From a virus, in the IMG/VR virus record IMGVR_UViG_3300011114_000702, positions 1 through 26,202 of that record: a stretch of 26,202 nt of DNA, one strand, 5' to 3'. Position numbers and translations under genes: made by a program. Positions 5,780-12,861 of this stretch are shown here, piece by piece. Positions within the stretch are counted from its first letter, which is position 1. Each line of letters begins with the position of its first letter. The notes beneath the pieces were generated by a model that did no database searches, was not told the DNA's origin, and was given only the letters and a program-made list of their open reading frames with translations.

Positions 5780-5811
5780 ATAGGCAAATAGTCGTTTGTT
5801 GTCGTTTATTC
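5611..5811 (+). repeat. two degenerate ~100-base direct repeats
   Basis: Unit A (5611-5704) and unit B (5705-5811) are adjacent and share, in order, CATG-CCAAAC-TCAC-TAAAT, TTAAA, AAACTATTACA, a pair of AGYGGW repeats, GGTAATRG, CAAATAG and a TTGTTGTCG end. In unit B CTATTAC can pair with GTAATAG across the AGYGGW pair; in unit A the same stem keeps pairing through a G-T change. AGTCGTTTGTTGTCG also occurs at about 4607. Confidence 0.55.
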
Positions 5812-5812
5812 T

Positions 5813-5829
5813 GACTCAACTTTGAGTTA
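5813..5829. repeat. dyad repeat copy 3
   Basis: GACTCAACTTTGAGTTA, directly after direct-repeat unit B in the control region. Confidence 0.65.
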
Positions 5830-6162
5830 TAAACGTGTATTGTTTAGCTATCTGGTTTTGGACCGTCGGCGGATTAGTAAAATGATTATGCAAGGCGGCG
5901 GACGTATCAAAGTATTAATTTACTATAACGACTATAACAAATAATTATCATAGTTCACTAGCATAACATAAATAATTTACCATGTATCAATCTTAATTTA
6001 TCCATATATAAAAATCCTAATCTCAACAATCCATTTATTAACCCTATAAAATTATAGCCCCCCTATACGTCACTTGATTTCTGTTTGTGAATTTGAACCT
6101 ATATAGTACCATAGAAATAATTTTAAAAATAAATTTTTTTTGATGATTTTTTAATCAATAAC

Positions 6163-6192
6163 GTAACCTTTTATAAATAGCTTGCGTATAAG
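6163..6192 (+). promoter_or_regulatory. rightward GTAACCTTTT-N14-TATAAG promoter-like module
   Basis: GTAACCTTTT at 6163-6172 and GTATAAG with TATAAG at 6187-6192. It lies 15 bases before the ATG at 6208 and just right of the A/T block, and is probably the first rightward promoter. Confidence 0.5.
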
Positions 6193-6207
6193 GTGTAAAA
6201 TGGTATT

Positions 6208-6372
6208 ATGAGAATAACGGCGAGTAAGGGGTTTCTGAGACAAGTAAAGAAGGCGAGGGGAGGAAAGGTATTGATGTGGGATTGGATAGGTGAGAGATGG
6301 ATTGTAGGGGATAGAGATAAGGTAAAGAGGTTTAGTAAGTGGACAGTAGTAATAAAAGATTTTAGTAAATAG
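6208..6372 (+). CDS. 54-residue basic protein, G-rich gene
   Basis: A short frame from ATG 6208 to TAG 6370-6372, function unknown. The peptide is very basic and Trp-rich (ITASKGFLRQVKKARGGK, then MWDWIGERWIVGDRDKVKRFSKW), which fits a small nucleic-acid binding or host-modifying protein. The coding strand is strikingly rich in G and purines (runs such as GGCGAGGGGAGGAAAGG), unlike neighbouring A/T-rich genes, so recent acquisition is possible. Promoter-like modules sit just before it (6163-6192) and just after it (6375-6404), which supports it as the first rightward gene. Confidence 0.6.
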   Translation: MRITASKGFLRQVKKARGGKVLMWDWIGERWIVGDRDKVKRFSKWTVVIKDFSK

Positions 6373-6374
6373 TT

Positions 6375-6404
6375 GTAACCTTTTAAAAGGATAATAAGTA
6401 TAAG
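6375..6404 (+). promoter_or_regulatory. rightward GTAACCTTTT-N14-TATAAG promoter-like module
   Basis: GTAACCTTTT at 6375-6384 and TATAAG at 6399-6404, the same spacing as at 6163. TATAAG ends five bases before the ATG at 6410, so transcription would begin at or very near the start codon. Confidence 0.5.
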
Positions 6405-6409
6405 TGTGT

Positions 6410-6658
6410 ATGGAAGATAATAAAGGTGCCGCCGAAGTGGTGGATAGGAAAGAAGGATTTTATTGGGTTAAATTTAATGGTGTTGATATGGTTGCATATT
6501 ATAAAAGAGTTAATGAATGGTATATGATAAATGCCGCGTATTCGTTTAGAGAACATGATTTTAGTGAAATAGATGAAAGACAGATTAAACGTAATTGTGA
6601 TTGTGGAAGAGAATTAAACGTTCAGTATTATTGTAATATTTGTGATAATGATGAATAA
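6410..6658 (+). CDS. hypothetical protein with C-terminal zinc-ribbon-like cysteines
   Basis: An 82-residue acidic protein. An upstream GTG at 6404 overlaps the proposed promoter box, so the ATG at 6410 is chosen. The N-terminal part is aromatic-rich (GFYWVKFNGVDMVAYYKRVNEWYMI). Near the end four cysteines occur as C-x-C at 63 and 65 and C-x-x-C at 75 and 78, a zinc-ribbon-like knuckle pair. No family is recognised and no enzymatic motif is seen. It may be read from a leaderless mRNA. The next gene overlaps its end by about ten bases. Confidence 0.65.
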   Translation: MEDNKGAAEVVDRKEGFYWVKFNGVDMVAYYKRVNEWYMINAAYSFREHDFSEIDERQIKRNCDCGRELNVQYYCNICDNDE

Positions 6659-6839
6659 GTTAACCTTACTAGAAGATATAATGCCACACGAGATAGTGTT
6701 ATATTACTTTCCAACGGCGGATGATGAAGATATAAATTGGATATTATGGAATCAAACTACGTTTCCATTTGAGACTATAAAAGGAATGAATGATGATATT
6801 TATGAATGGTATTTAAAAAGTAACTCAACTTTGAGTTAA
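6648..6839 (+). CDS. hypothetical small acidic protein
   Basis: A 63-residue protein rich in Trp, Tyr and acidic residues (IVLYYFPTADDEDINWILWNQ; DDIYEWYLK). Function unknown. Two adjacent ATGs (6648, 6651) are both possible starts within the end of the previous gene; a GTG at 6642 is less likely. Its last five codons and stop are formed by the dyad repeat copy at 6822-6838, so the C-terminus NSTLS is supplied by that DNA element. This suggests that the repeat marks a gene border that may have been shuffled. Confidence 0.6.
   Translation: MMNKLTLLEDIMPHEIVLYYFPTADDEDINWILWNQTTFPFETIKGMNDDIYEWYLKSNSTLS
6822..6838. repeat. dyad repeat copy 4, perfect
   Basis: AACTCAACTTTGAGTTA: perfect 7-base arms AACTCAA/TTGAGTT around CT. 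It overlaps the last codons and stop of the gene ending at 6839. Confidence 0.75.
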
Positions 6840-6852
6840 AAAAATAATAATT

Positions 6853-7095
6853 ATGGAACATAAGTGGGAGGTTAGTTATATATTATGTGATGATAGATGT
6901 AGTTTAAATACATTATCTTATATTCCATTACCTGCATTTGGAGAAGGAGAAGGTAGATTTAATTCTGAACAGCGCGCGGATGTGGTTAAGTTTATAGGTA
7001 ATTATACAGTTCCTAAGTTTAATGAAAAATTTGAAGGTTGGGAAGAATTTAGAGATAAATTAAATGAAGAAATATCTAACTTATTTAAAAAGTAA
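6853..7095 (+). CDS. hypothetical protein
   Basis: An 80-residue protein of unknown function. It starts with a strand (KWEVSYILCD) and ends with a helix (EFRDKLNEEISNLFKK). The middle has Gly/Glu-rich GEGEGRF and NYTVPKFNEKFEGW. No membrane segment. The start is preceded by an A-rich leader (AAAAAATAATAATT), typical of translation signals in Bacteroidota. It follows dyad repeat copy 4 by about 14 bases and is five bases before the next gene. Confidence 0.65.
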   Translation: MEHKWEVSYILCDDRCSLNTLSYIPLPAFGEGEGRFNSEQRADVVKFIGNYTVPKFNEKFEGWEEFRDKLNEEISNLFKK

Positions 7096-7100
7096 AAATT

Positions 7101-7532
7101 ATGGAAAAAGAGAAATATTACACGCCAACAATAGAGGAATTTCATGTAGGATTTGAGTATGAAGAGGCTTTAGGAGATAAATTCAACTTTGTAAAAACTG
7201 TTTACGGAAACGATAGGGATGTTCCTTTATTAGATAGTGATGAGTCTTTATTACTATCGGTAGAAGCTGAGTTGAATGTAAATCTTATTAGAGTAAAGTA
7301 TCTTGATAGAGAGGATATAGAAAGTTTATTTAAAGATTACTATTGCTTTAAGTTTGTTAATGATACTGATTTTGAGTTTATTATTAGCGGAGTGTTATAT
7401 TATGGACTTTTTACTAAACACGATAGTATGATTTCATTTTACGAAGACGGATGGGAATCTTGTGTATTTAGAGGTGCTATTAAAAATAAATCAGAGCTTA
7501 ATAAGTTGATGAAACAATTAGGTATTAAATAA
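7101..7532 (+). CDS. hypothetical protein
   Basis: A 143-residue acidic protein, family not recognised. It shows alternating strands and helices: TPTIEEFHVGFEYEEA near the N-terminus, LLLSVEAELNVNLIRVKYL in the middle, then DFEFIISGVLYYGLFT and a final helical KSELNKLMKQLG. The Glu-rich N-terminus with EFHVGFEYE resembles short proteins often found in Bacteroidota phages and mobile elements, but that is only an impression. It is in an operon-like run with five-base and eighteen-base spacing to its neighbours. Confidence 0.65.
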   Translation: MEKEKYYTPTIEEFHVGFEYEEALGDKFNFVKTVYGNDRDVPLLDSDESLLLSVEAELNVNLIRVKYLDREDIESLFKDYYCFKFVNDTDFEFIISGVLYYGLFTKHDSMISFYEDGWESCVFRGAIKNKSELNKLMKQLGIK

Positions 7533-7550
7533 AAAAGTAATTAATTTAGC

Positions 7551-7892
7551 ATGGTGTCAACTAATAAGATAAAGCCTTACGCAATATACGATAGTGTATA
7601 TGATTTACAGTATATGGAACTGTATAGTGGTAGTGAAAGAGACCCTGTTGTGGATGCTTCATTATACGCCGCCGACAACTTAGCATTTGATTGTTCAGGT
7701 AATAAACTTCCTTTTAGCATACAAGTAGGATTAAACGCTCAGTACTTAGATAGAAGTAAATACTTGCTTGAGGACTTGGATAAGAGAGTAGTAAGATGTA
7801 GCCAACGTGTAACTGTAACTATTATCGTGTTTAATAATATGGATGATTACTTATGGTATGAAAACGGAGAGAAAACATGGATAGATTTATGA
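7551..7892 (+). CDS. hypothetical protein
   Basis: A 113-residue protein, function unknown. It is rich in Tyr and Asp (KPYAIYDSVYDLQYMELYSG), with a later basic strand pair (KRVVRCSQRVTVTIIVFNN) and an acidic aromatic C-terminus (DDYLWYENGEKTWIDL). The ATG is immediately preceded by TTAATTTAGC. A CCGCCG hexamer at 7669 encodes Ala-Ala-Asp. The end overlaps the next small frame by 16 bases, which suggests coupled translation. Confidence 0.6.
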   Translation: MVSTNKIKPYAIYDSVYDLQYMELYSGSERDPVVDASLYAADNLAFDCSGNKLPFSIQVGLNAQYLDRSKYLLEDLDKRVVRCSQRVTVTIIVFNNMDDYLWYENGEKTWIDL

Positions 7893-7999
7893 GCCAAACA
7901 TATAGTTATAGTACTTATAGAAATTACTTTATGAATAGTACAGGACACTTATTTATGAATGAAGAAGGAGATTTATTAATTTATTATAGATATAATTAA
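7877..7999 (+). CDS. 40-residue hypothetical peptide
   Basis: A short frame from ATG 7877 to TAA 7997-7999. The peptide is very rich in Tyr, Met, Ser and Asn (SQTYSYSTYRNYFMNSTG, then MNEEGDLLIYYRYN). No family is seen. It overlaps the preceding gene by 16 bases and is followed five bases later by another short frame, which fits a packed early operon. Evidence is positional only; a different start at the internal Met-Ser (7889) is possible. Confidence 0.45.
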   Translation: MDRFMSQTYSYSTYRNYFMNSTGHLFMNEEGDLLIYYRYN

Positions 8000-8004
8000 A
8001 AAAA

Positions 8005-8112
8005 ATGACACTTTACCAATATTATAATACGAAAACGGGAGGATTAGATGTTTACGATAAGTTAGTTTATAGAGATTATTTAATATTAAAAAACATATCT
8101 AATGGCAAGTAA
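8005..8112 (+). CDS. 35-residue hypothetical peptide
   Basis: A short frame from ATG 8005 to TAA 8110-8112, preceded by an A-rich leader (TTAAAAAAA). The peptide is Tyr- and Lys-rich (MTLYQYYNTKTGGLDVYDK, then LVYRDYLILKNISNGK). Function unknown. It overlaps the next gene start (8102) by eleven bases. It fills the only remaining gap of this operon; support is moderate and rests on packing and start context. Confidence 0.45.
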   Translation: MTLYQYYNTKTGGLDVYDKLVYRDYLILKNISNGK

Positions 8113-8326
8113 TTCAGAATACGAACAAAGAATAAGTTTTAAAAAAGACAAGTTATTTAAAATAGTTATGTTTGATACAAGTAATGGGGAAGAATTAAAT
8201 GCACAGAATGTGTTGAATAAATTAATAATAGAAAACAACTTAAAAGAAAAGTTTAGGAAATCTTTTATGGATTCAGTTATATCTGGAGAAGAAAGAATAT
8301 ATATAGAAAATTTAAAAACCAAATAA
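8102..8326 (+). CDS. hypothetical protein
   Basis: A 74-residue charged protein of unknown function: strand-forming FKKDKLFKIVMFDTSNG, then helical EELNAQNVLNKLIIENNLKEKFRKSFMD, ending in a basic ENLKTK. It could be an oligomerising or nucleic-acid-associated small protein, but no motif decides this. It lies four bases before the 262-residue gene and was chosen over two minus-strand frames that cover the same bases. Confidence 0.6.
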   Translation: MASNSEYEQRISFKKDKLFKIVMFDTSNGEELNAQNVLNKLIIENNLKEKFRKSFMDSVISGEERIYIENLKTK

Positions 8327-8330
8327 ATAT

Positions 8331-9119
8331 ATGAAAAGAACAATTAGTAAAATCACTGTTAATGCAGGAGGTTTAAAAGGATTAATCCTAGAAGGTCGCG
8401 AAGATGTGGCTAAAAACAACAAGATTACCGAAGACGGTTTCAAACTAACGAAAAAACACCCAATTTCGAGAGACTTAGAAGATAAACTTAAAGAGTTTCG
8501 CTTTTTTGCTTTACACATCTGCGGATTAATTACAGATAGTACTAAGAAAGATGAGAAGTTTATGTTACTAGAAGGAAGCGATGTACTTTCTTTAGAATTT
8601 GAACAAGGAGTTACGGGTTATTTTAAAATTAAGGTGGCGAGCAGAGTATTTGATACTAAGACTATTACTTTAACTACTCCTAAAGTGGATTCTAGTGATG
8701 ATTATGAGTGGTTTGATGAAGTAACTAAGATTATTGAATCTTTATTAGTAGAAGTGGAGCAGTACGAGAAAGGATTGAAGCAAATCAGTGATGAAGACTT
8801 AATGATAAGTTATATCCGTCATGGTAAAGATAAGAGTATGGACTTAGACAAGTTAAATGAGATGTCGGCGGAAGAGAAAGCGGATTACTGTCAATCTATC
8901 CTTGAGAAACTAGGATGCTTAGTTATTCGTCCTGATGAAGTATATGAAGAAGGAGAAGCTGAAGAGGTGTCTTTAGAAACTAATGCAGAACCATTAATGT
9001 TAGAGATGGACCCAATGAGTGATGAATCTCAAGGGGTTTGGGAAGCTACTATGCCACAAGAGGACGATGTAGAGCCTTTAGAATTAAAAATAGCAGAACC
9101 AATTAAAGTTAAAAAATAA
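8331..9119 (+). CDS. 262-aa protein paired with the nuclease, acidic tail
   Basis: Not assigned to a family. The N-terminus (KRTISKITVNAGGLKGLILEG) and the middle (VLSLEFEQGVTGYFKIKVASRV, TKTITLTTPKV) are beta-rich, followed by a helical part (residues about 125-180). The last ~60 residues are strongly acidic (EGEAEEVSLE, MDPMSDESQ, QEDDVEPLEL) and end in basic IKVKK. A beta-rich core with an acidic tail directly before a RecB-like nuclease (three-base gap) recalls phage recombination or single-strand-binding partners, but this is inference from position. CGGCGGAA at 8866 encodes Ser-Ala-Glu. Confidence 0.65.
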   Translation: MKRTISKITVNAGGLKGLILEGREDVAKNNKITEDGFKLTKKHPISRDLEDKLKEFRFFALHICGLITDSTKKDEKFMLLEGSDVLSLEFEQGVTGYFKIKVASRVFDTKTITLTTPKVDSSDDYEWFDEVTKIIESLLVEVEQYEKGLKQISDEDLMISYIRHGKDKSMDLDKLNEMSAEEKADYCQSILEKLGCLVIRPDEVYEEGEAEEVSLETNAEPLMLEMDPMSDESQGVWEATMPQEDDVEPLELKIAEPIKVKK

Positions 9120-9121
9120 AT

Positions 9122-9958
9122 ATGATTCATAATCTATTTCCAAATGAGGTGTATTTAGAACCTATAGAACACAAGTATTTTGATTCTGAAGGTAATCAAT
9201 ACATCTCATTTTCGGCATTATATGGTAAACTTGTAAAGAAGTTTGATGCAGTAGGTATCAGTAAGCTAGTAAGTAAACACGGAGATAAGTCGGCGGATGA
9301 AGTAAGACAAGGGTGGGAACAAACGGCTACTAATGGAACTCGTATAGATAAGGCACTGGAGTTATATGCTCAAATGGCTTTTATATTACCTTCGGACGAT
9401 GATTTAAAAGAGCTTGTTCCACACGTATTATCTAAATACAAGTTTTATAATAAAACATTTGAACAAGGCGTACCGTATTCTAAGAAATACAGAGTGGCAG
9501 GCAGTTGGGACAAGTTAAGCCTAACTTCTAACAGAAAGGATAGCAAGTTTCATTTATCTGACTTTAAATGCTTCGAGAAAGGATACGATTCGCTATTTAC
9601 TGTTAGCGGCCAACCTTGGTTAAATCCTCCTTTTAATCACTTGCCTAATACGAAATTTACGAAAATAAGTTTTCAGCTATCTTTCTACGCTCACTTATTC
9701 GAGGAATTGACGGGACGAGGATGTGAAAGATTATTTATTGATTTAATTACTCCTGTATTTGATAAGGACCATAGATTAGTAAGCTATAAGAACGAGGTTA
9801 TTAACACTATGTATCTAAAGAATGATGTAAAGATATTCTTAGAAACATTCCAAGAAGACATAAAGGATATGTTAGATAACACGATAACGGTAGAATATCA
9901 AGATGTAAAAGAACATCCTTCGGTTAACTCAATCATAGATGACGAAGAAATATTTTAA
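9122..9958 (+). CDS. PD-(D/E)XK (RecB/Cas4-like) nuclease
   Basis: Predicted metal-dependent DNA nuclease of the RecB-like PD-(D/E)XK superfamily, 278 residues. Visible motifs in order: N-G-T-R-I-D-x-x-L-E (residues 71-80, the usual GTxxHxxLE with His replaced by Asp), G-S-W-D-K-L (127-132, motif II Asp130), S-D-F-K-C (146-150, the D-x-K motif), and Q-L-S-F-Y (185-189, the QxxxY helix). Phage enzymes of this class process ends for recombination or replication. The Asp in place of motif-I His is a common variation but may change metal binding. It follows the 262-aa gene with a three-base gap. A CGGCGGAT site lies at 9291. Confidence 0.75.
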   Translation: MIHNLFPNEVYLEPIEHKYFDSEGNQYISFSALYGKLVKKFDAVGISKLVSKHGDKSADEVRQGWEQTATNGTRIDKALELYAQMAFILPSDDDLKELVPHVLSKYKFYNKTFEQGVPYSKKYRVAGSWDKLSLTSNRKDSKFHLSDFKCFEKGYDSLFTVSGQPWLNPPFNHLPNTKFTKISFQLSFYAHLFEELTGRGCERLFIDLITPVFDKDHRLVSYKNEVINTMYLKNDVKIFLETFQEDIKDMLDNTITVEYQDVKEHPSVNSIIDDEEIF

Positions 9959-9962
9959 AAAA

Positions 9963-9979
9963 TAACTCAAACTTGAATT
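9963..9979. repeat. dyad repeat copy 5, diverged
   Basis: AACTCAAACTTGAATTA, lying between the nuclease stop and the next ATG. The left arm is intact and the right arm has changes. Confidence 0.5.
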
Positions 9980-9986
9980 AAAAACA

Positions 9987-10172
9987 ATGAAATTTCTAGC
10001 AACCTTAGTTTTAATTTTCGGTATCGGCGGATGTATAGTAGTAGCAGTTGTAGCTAATGAAGAGAAAAAGACTCTTATAAAAGACTACAATAAACAGTTC
10101 CAAGACACTCCTTTATATTACAAGAGATACATGAATACAAGTGTGATTTATAAATCAAAACACAAACATTAA
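9987..10172 (+). CDS. small lipoprotein or membrane protein
   Basis: A 61-residue protein with an N-terminal hydrophobic segment (FLATLVLIFGIGGCIVVAVVA, residues 3-22 roughly). I-G-G-C with Cys16 resembles a lipobox, so it may be a lipoprotein; alternatively the hydrophobic stretch continues past the Cys and acts as a single membrane span. The rest is basic and Tyr/Lys-rich, ending in KSKHKH. Function unknown; such proteins in phages may exclude superinfecting phage or act as an outer spanin, but it is far from the lysis genes. The last gene before the terminator at 10190. The Gly-Gly-Cys codons are formed by a CGGCGGATG site (10025). Confidence 0.6.
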   Translation: MKFLATLVLIFGIGGCIVVAVVANEEKKTLIKDYNKQFQDTPLYYKRYMNTSVIYKSKHKH

Positions 10173-10189
10173 TAAAAATTTACTAATTT

Positions 10190-10224
10190 AGCGAAGCGTA
10201 CGAGATGTATAGCTTCGCTTTTTT
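10190..10224 (+). terminator. intrinsic terminator after the early rightward block
   Basis: AGCGAAGC (10190-10197) pairs with GCTTCGCT (10212-10219) across a 14-base loop, followed by six T. It separates the small-gene block from the packaging genes. Confidence 0.85.
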
Positions 10225-10242
10225 GCGTAAAAACAATTTATT

Positions 10243-10788
10243 ATGAGTTATTTATTCTATATCGACCAAAAGAATAATAAGGTACTACACCCAGATGTAG
10301 TAAAACTTTCACCAGAGCTATCCTTATTAAGTAGTGAAGAAGTATTATTTATCATACTTGCCTACGATTACAATTCAATTTACAGACAGTTTCCTGAGAA
10401 ACAAAGAGTTTCTAAAGCTATATTCCATGTATGGAATGACAATATGCCTAATCTTTTAAACGAAGATAAGCGACCACATAGAATAAAGAGTGCAATAGAA
10501 GCATACAAAGGATTACAGTACAATAGAAATATTGAGTTAATTGAGATGTATAATCGCAAGATTGACGAGTTATTAAGATTGCTTGAGGCGGAAACCTCTA
10601 CTACGGGAATTAAAAATAACATGGATAGCATTGATAAATTTAGAAAGGCTATTCGCTCTATTGAATTAGAAGTAGTAGAAGAAAAGTTAATGGACGGAGA
10701 ATTGAAAGGTAATATAAAACTAAGTTTTCTTGAAAAATTACAAGGGAATAATAAGATGTATAAAGCTGTAACCGCTAAAAGAGATTAA
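10243..10788 (+). CDS. putative small terminase subunit or pre-terminase protein
   Basis: A 181-residue, largely helical protein directly before the large terminase (two-base gap). The N-terminus reads YLFYIDQKNNKVLHPDVVKLSPEL, and later parts contain helices with charged faces (ELIEMYNRKIDELLRLLEAE; IDKFRKAIRSIELEVVEEKLM). I do not recognise a definite helix-turn-helix, so the small-terminase call rests on position, size and the helical coiled-coil-like region typical of oligomerising small terminases. Small terminases bind the packaging site and stimulate the large subunit. Starts after the terminator at 10190, so it probably opens the late operon. Confidence 0.55.
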   Translation: MSYLFYIDQKNNKVLHPDVVKLSPELSLLSSEEVLFIILAYDYNSIYRQFPEKQRVSKAIFHVWNDNMPNLLNEDKRPHRIKSAIEAYKGLQYNRNIELIEMYNRKIDELLRLLEAETSTTGIKNNMDSIDKFRKAIRSIELEVVEEKLMDGELKGNIKLSFLEKLQGNNKMYKAVTAKRD

Positions 10789-10790
10789 TC

Positions 10791-12824
10791 ATGGAGTTTA
10801 AGGGAAAAATGTCACATGAGTTGCCTATTCCACAGCCACCATACATCAAAGGAAAAGGTTTTTGTCCAAATCCTGTAGTCGTAGATGGAATACCTGAATA
10901 CGCAGATAGTTCAACTAATCCAAGATGCGTAGGAACTCCTGAATATGAACAGTATTGGATGGAGCAATTATATAGATGTATTAATGGTTATCAAACAGGC
11001 GGAATATTTATACCAGGCAGATTCTATTATTACATGAATTTTAACTCAATGGCTACGGTAACAGGTATAATTACTCCTGATTATTGTGATATGCACTTGC
11101 AGTTAGCTTACCTAGTAGATTTCTGTAAAGAGAATAATCTAAATTTAGTATTGCCAAAGAAACGTAGAGCGGGTGTATCAGAGTTTTTTCAGAAAGCCGT
11201 TGTCGATTATGGATATAGATTCATACCTGCTTATCATGCAGGTGTAGCGGCGGGAAAAAAGACTTATGCTGATGATTTTATTAAGAAACTTAAAATATCA
11301 GAGTCTTTATTGGTTCCTGAGTTTAAACTTAATCAATTAACTAAAAACGAGGAAGAGATTACATCAGGATACGAAGTTACGGAAAACGGAAAGCCTGTAG
11401 AGAAAGGAATAAAGACTGAGATTTATATAAGAACGGCGCATAACAATCCTAATATACTAAAAGGAACATACTTAAATGATGTTATTTGTGAAGAGGCGGG
11501 TGAGTTCGAGAACTTTAAAGAGTTTTACTCAGCTACAAAAGATGCTTTAACAGACGGTGGAGTACAAGTAGGTGTTATGTATATATTCGGAACAGGAGGA
11601 AATATTAATAAAGGCTCTAAAGATTTTAAATTTGTAGTAGAGAATCTTAAAGATTTTAATGCTGTAATGTTTGTATTAACAGGAGAAAGATTTAAAAAAC
11701 CCTACTACGGAGGAGCGACAATGAAGGGAAGAGTGATAGGGATAACGCCTAACTTATCTAAGATTTATAAACCATATCAATTAGTAGGATGTGAGGACAC
11801 GGAAGCTGCAAAAGAAAGTATATTAAAAGAACGAGAAGAGCTTAAAAAGGGGGAGCTTAAACTTTACTTAGAACACTTACAGAACAATCCGCTTAATCAG
11901 GCAGAGATATTTAGAAAGATGTTTAGTAACAACTTTGATATTCAAAAGTTAAATAGCCAACAAGATGCAATAGCTAGTAATAGGTCAAAGTATTCTAAAT
12001 GGAAGTTAGAATGGGTGTTAAAAGAAGATGGGACAAGGCAAGACCCATTAAAAGTAAGAGCTGTTGCGGCTAAAGATACAGATAATGAGTCTGAATGTGT
12101 ATTGATACTAGACGGATACCATCCAGCTAAAAACTACCAAGGATTATATAAAGGTGGGGTTGATGGATACGACCAAGACCAAGGTGTATCAAAATCTTTA
12201 GGAGCAATGTGTGTGATAACATCTATTAATAACTTTGGAATACCTAGATATGTGCCAGTGGCCACTATATGTACTAGGCCTAAAAAGAAAGAAATGTTTT
12301 TTGAAATGTGTTTAAAGCTATCAGTTTATTACAATTTAGTAGGAGATACATTAATAGATAAAGCAGGGGGTTCGGGATTAGTAAATACATATAAAGATTA
12401 CGGATGTACTAAATACTTAGCGCCAAGACCACAGAAATTTGAGAGTGATAATAGTAAGCAAGCAAACGAGTTTTGTGTTTCATTAAATATTTATAGCCGT
12501 CCAATGATGGTAAGTTTAATGCAATCTGCTATTGATTATGATGTAGAAAATATTTGGTTTCCTGATTTAATAGACCAATTAGGTAACTTTGATGAAGTGG
12601 AAATAGGAAGTGATAATGACTTAGCTGATGCTTATGGTATTGCTTTAATGCAAGCTGCAAGTAATAATGTTGCTCCAAGAGATAATTCTCAAACATCAAA
12701 AGAAAACCCTTTCTCATTTGGCGGATGGGCTTTTGATAAAAATGGAGAGCATATTCCTATTGATGAAGAAAATAATCAATATTTTGGCACCGAAAAGGAT
12801 TTTGATGGTTTTGGTTTACAATAA
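10791..12824 (+). CDS. terL: terminase large subunit (packaging ATPase and nuclease)
   Basis: Drives DNA into the prohead and cuts it. The 677-residue length fits crAss-like and related terminases. ATPase: a non-classical Walker A PKKRRAGVS (residues 122-130, the R-R-x-G-x-S type) and Walker B with catalytic acid in LNDVICEEAGEF (228-239, Glu234/235). Next comes LNNPLNQAEIF-like linker sequence (about 363-374). Nuclease: RNase H-like strand with Asp458 (GGVDGYDQDQG), a LIDKAGGSG segment near 522 and a late acidic D-N-D-L-A-D-A (about 617-624). These acids would bind the two metals. The next gene is the portal, and a candidate late promoter overlaps its 3-prime end (12810-12844). Start ATG gives the two-base gap to the previous gene. 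Confidence 0.9.
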   Translation: MEFKGKMSHELPIPQPPYIKGKGFCPNPVVVDGIPEYADSSTNPRCVGTPEYEQYWMEQLYRCINGYQTGGIFIPGRFYYYMNFNSMATVTGIITPDYCDMHLQLAYLVDFCKENNLNLVLPKKRRAGVSEFFQKAVVDYGYRFIPAYHAGVAAGKKTYADDFIKKLKISESLLVPEFKLNQLTKNEEEITSGYEVTENGKPVEKGIKTEIYIRTAHNNPNILKGTYLNDVICEEAGEFENFKEFYSATKDALTDGGVQVGVMYIFGTGGNINKGSKDFKFVVENLKDFNAVMFVLTGERFKKPYYGGATMKGRVIGITPNLSKIYKPYQLVGCEDTEAAKESILKEREELKKGELKLYLEHLQNNPLNQAEIFRKMFSNNFDIQKLNSQQDAIASNRSKYSKWKLEWVLKEDGTRQDPLKVRAVAAKDTDNESECVLILDGYHPAKNYQGLYKGGVDGYDQDQGVSKSLGAMCVITSINNFGIPRYVPVATICTRPKKKEMFFEMCLKLSVYYNLVGDTLIDKAGGSGLVNTYKDYGCTKYLAPRPQKFESDNSKQANEFCVSLNIYSRPMMVSLMQSAIDYDVENIWFPDLIDQLGNFDEVEIGSDNDLADAYGIALMQAASNNVAPRDNSQTSKENPFSFGGWAFDKNGEHIPIDEENNQYFGTEKDFDGFGLQ

Positions 12825-12844
12825 AAGAATTTTACCTATTTTTG
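12810..12844 (+). promoter_or_regulatory. candidate late promoter (TTTG-N23-TATTTTTG)
   Basis: TTTG at 12810-12813 and TATTTTTG at 12837-12844, matching the Bacteroidota -33 TTTG and -7 TAnnTTTG boxes with 23 bases between. It lies 17 bases before the portal ATG. Confidence 0.5.
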
Positions 12845-12861
12845 AATAAAATAATTCAAGA

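Larger units (their letters stand above)
5396..6207. other. divergent control region, candidate replication origin
   Basis: About 800 bases without a convincing gene between the leftward block and the rightward block. It holds, left to right: a leftward TATATTTG box (5435-5442), a perfect 12-base palindrome AACAAATTTGTT (5486-5497), GGTAAATTACC (5501-5511), three pairs of AGYGGW repeats, two long direct repeats (5611-5811), dyad repeat copy 3, two CGGCGG hexamers (5867, 5896), an A/T block with long T runs (about 6118-6156), and a rightward promoter-like module (6163). The A/T block next to repeats is the usual form of an origin or a major operator region. Tiny frames such as 5882-5944 are not convincing. 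Confidence 0.55.

Noticed and set aside
5611-5811. Possible CRISPR array
   Set aside because: Only two long degenerate units without regular spacers, and no cas genes.
5882-5944. 20-residue frame starting MIMQGGGRIKV in the control region
   Set aside because: Too short, no leader signal, and it overlaps two CGGCGG/repeat features; translation cannot be supported.
8086-8518. Two minus-strand frames opposite the 8102 and 8331 genes
   Set aside because: Hydrophobic shadow translations within a consistent rightward operon.
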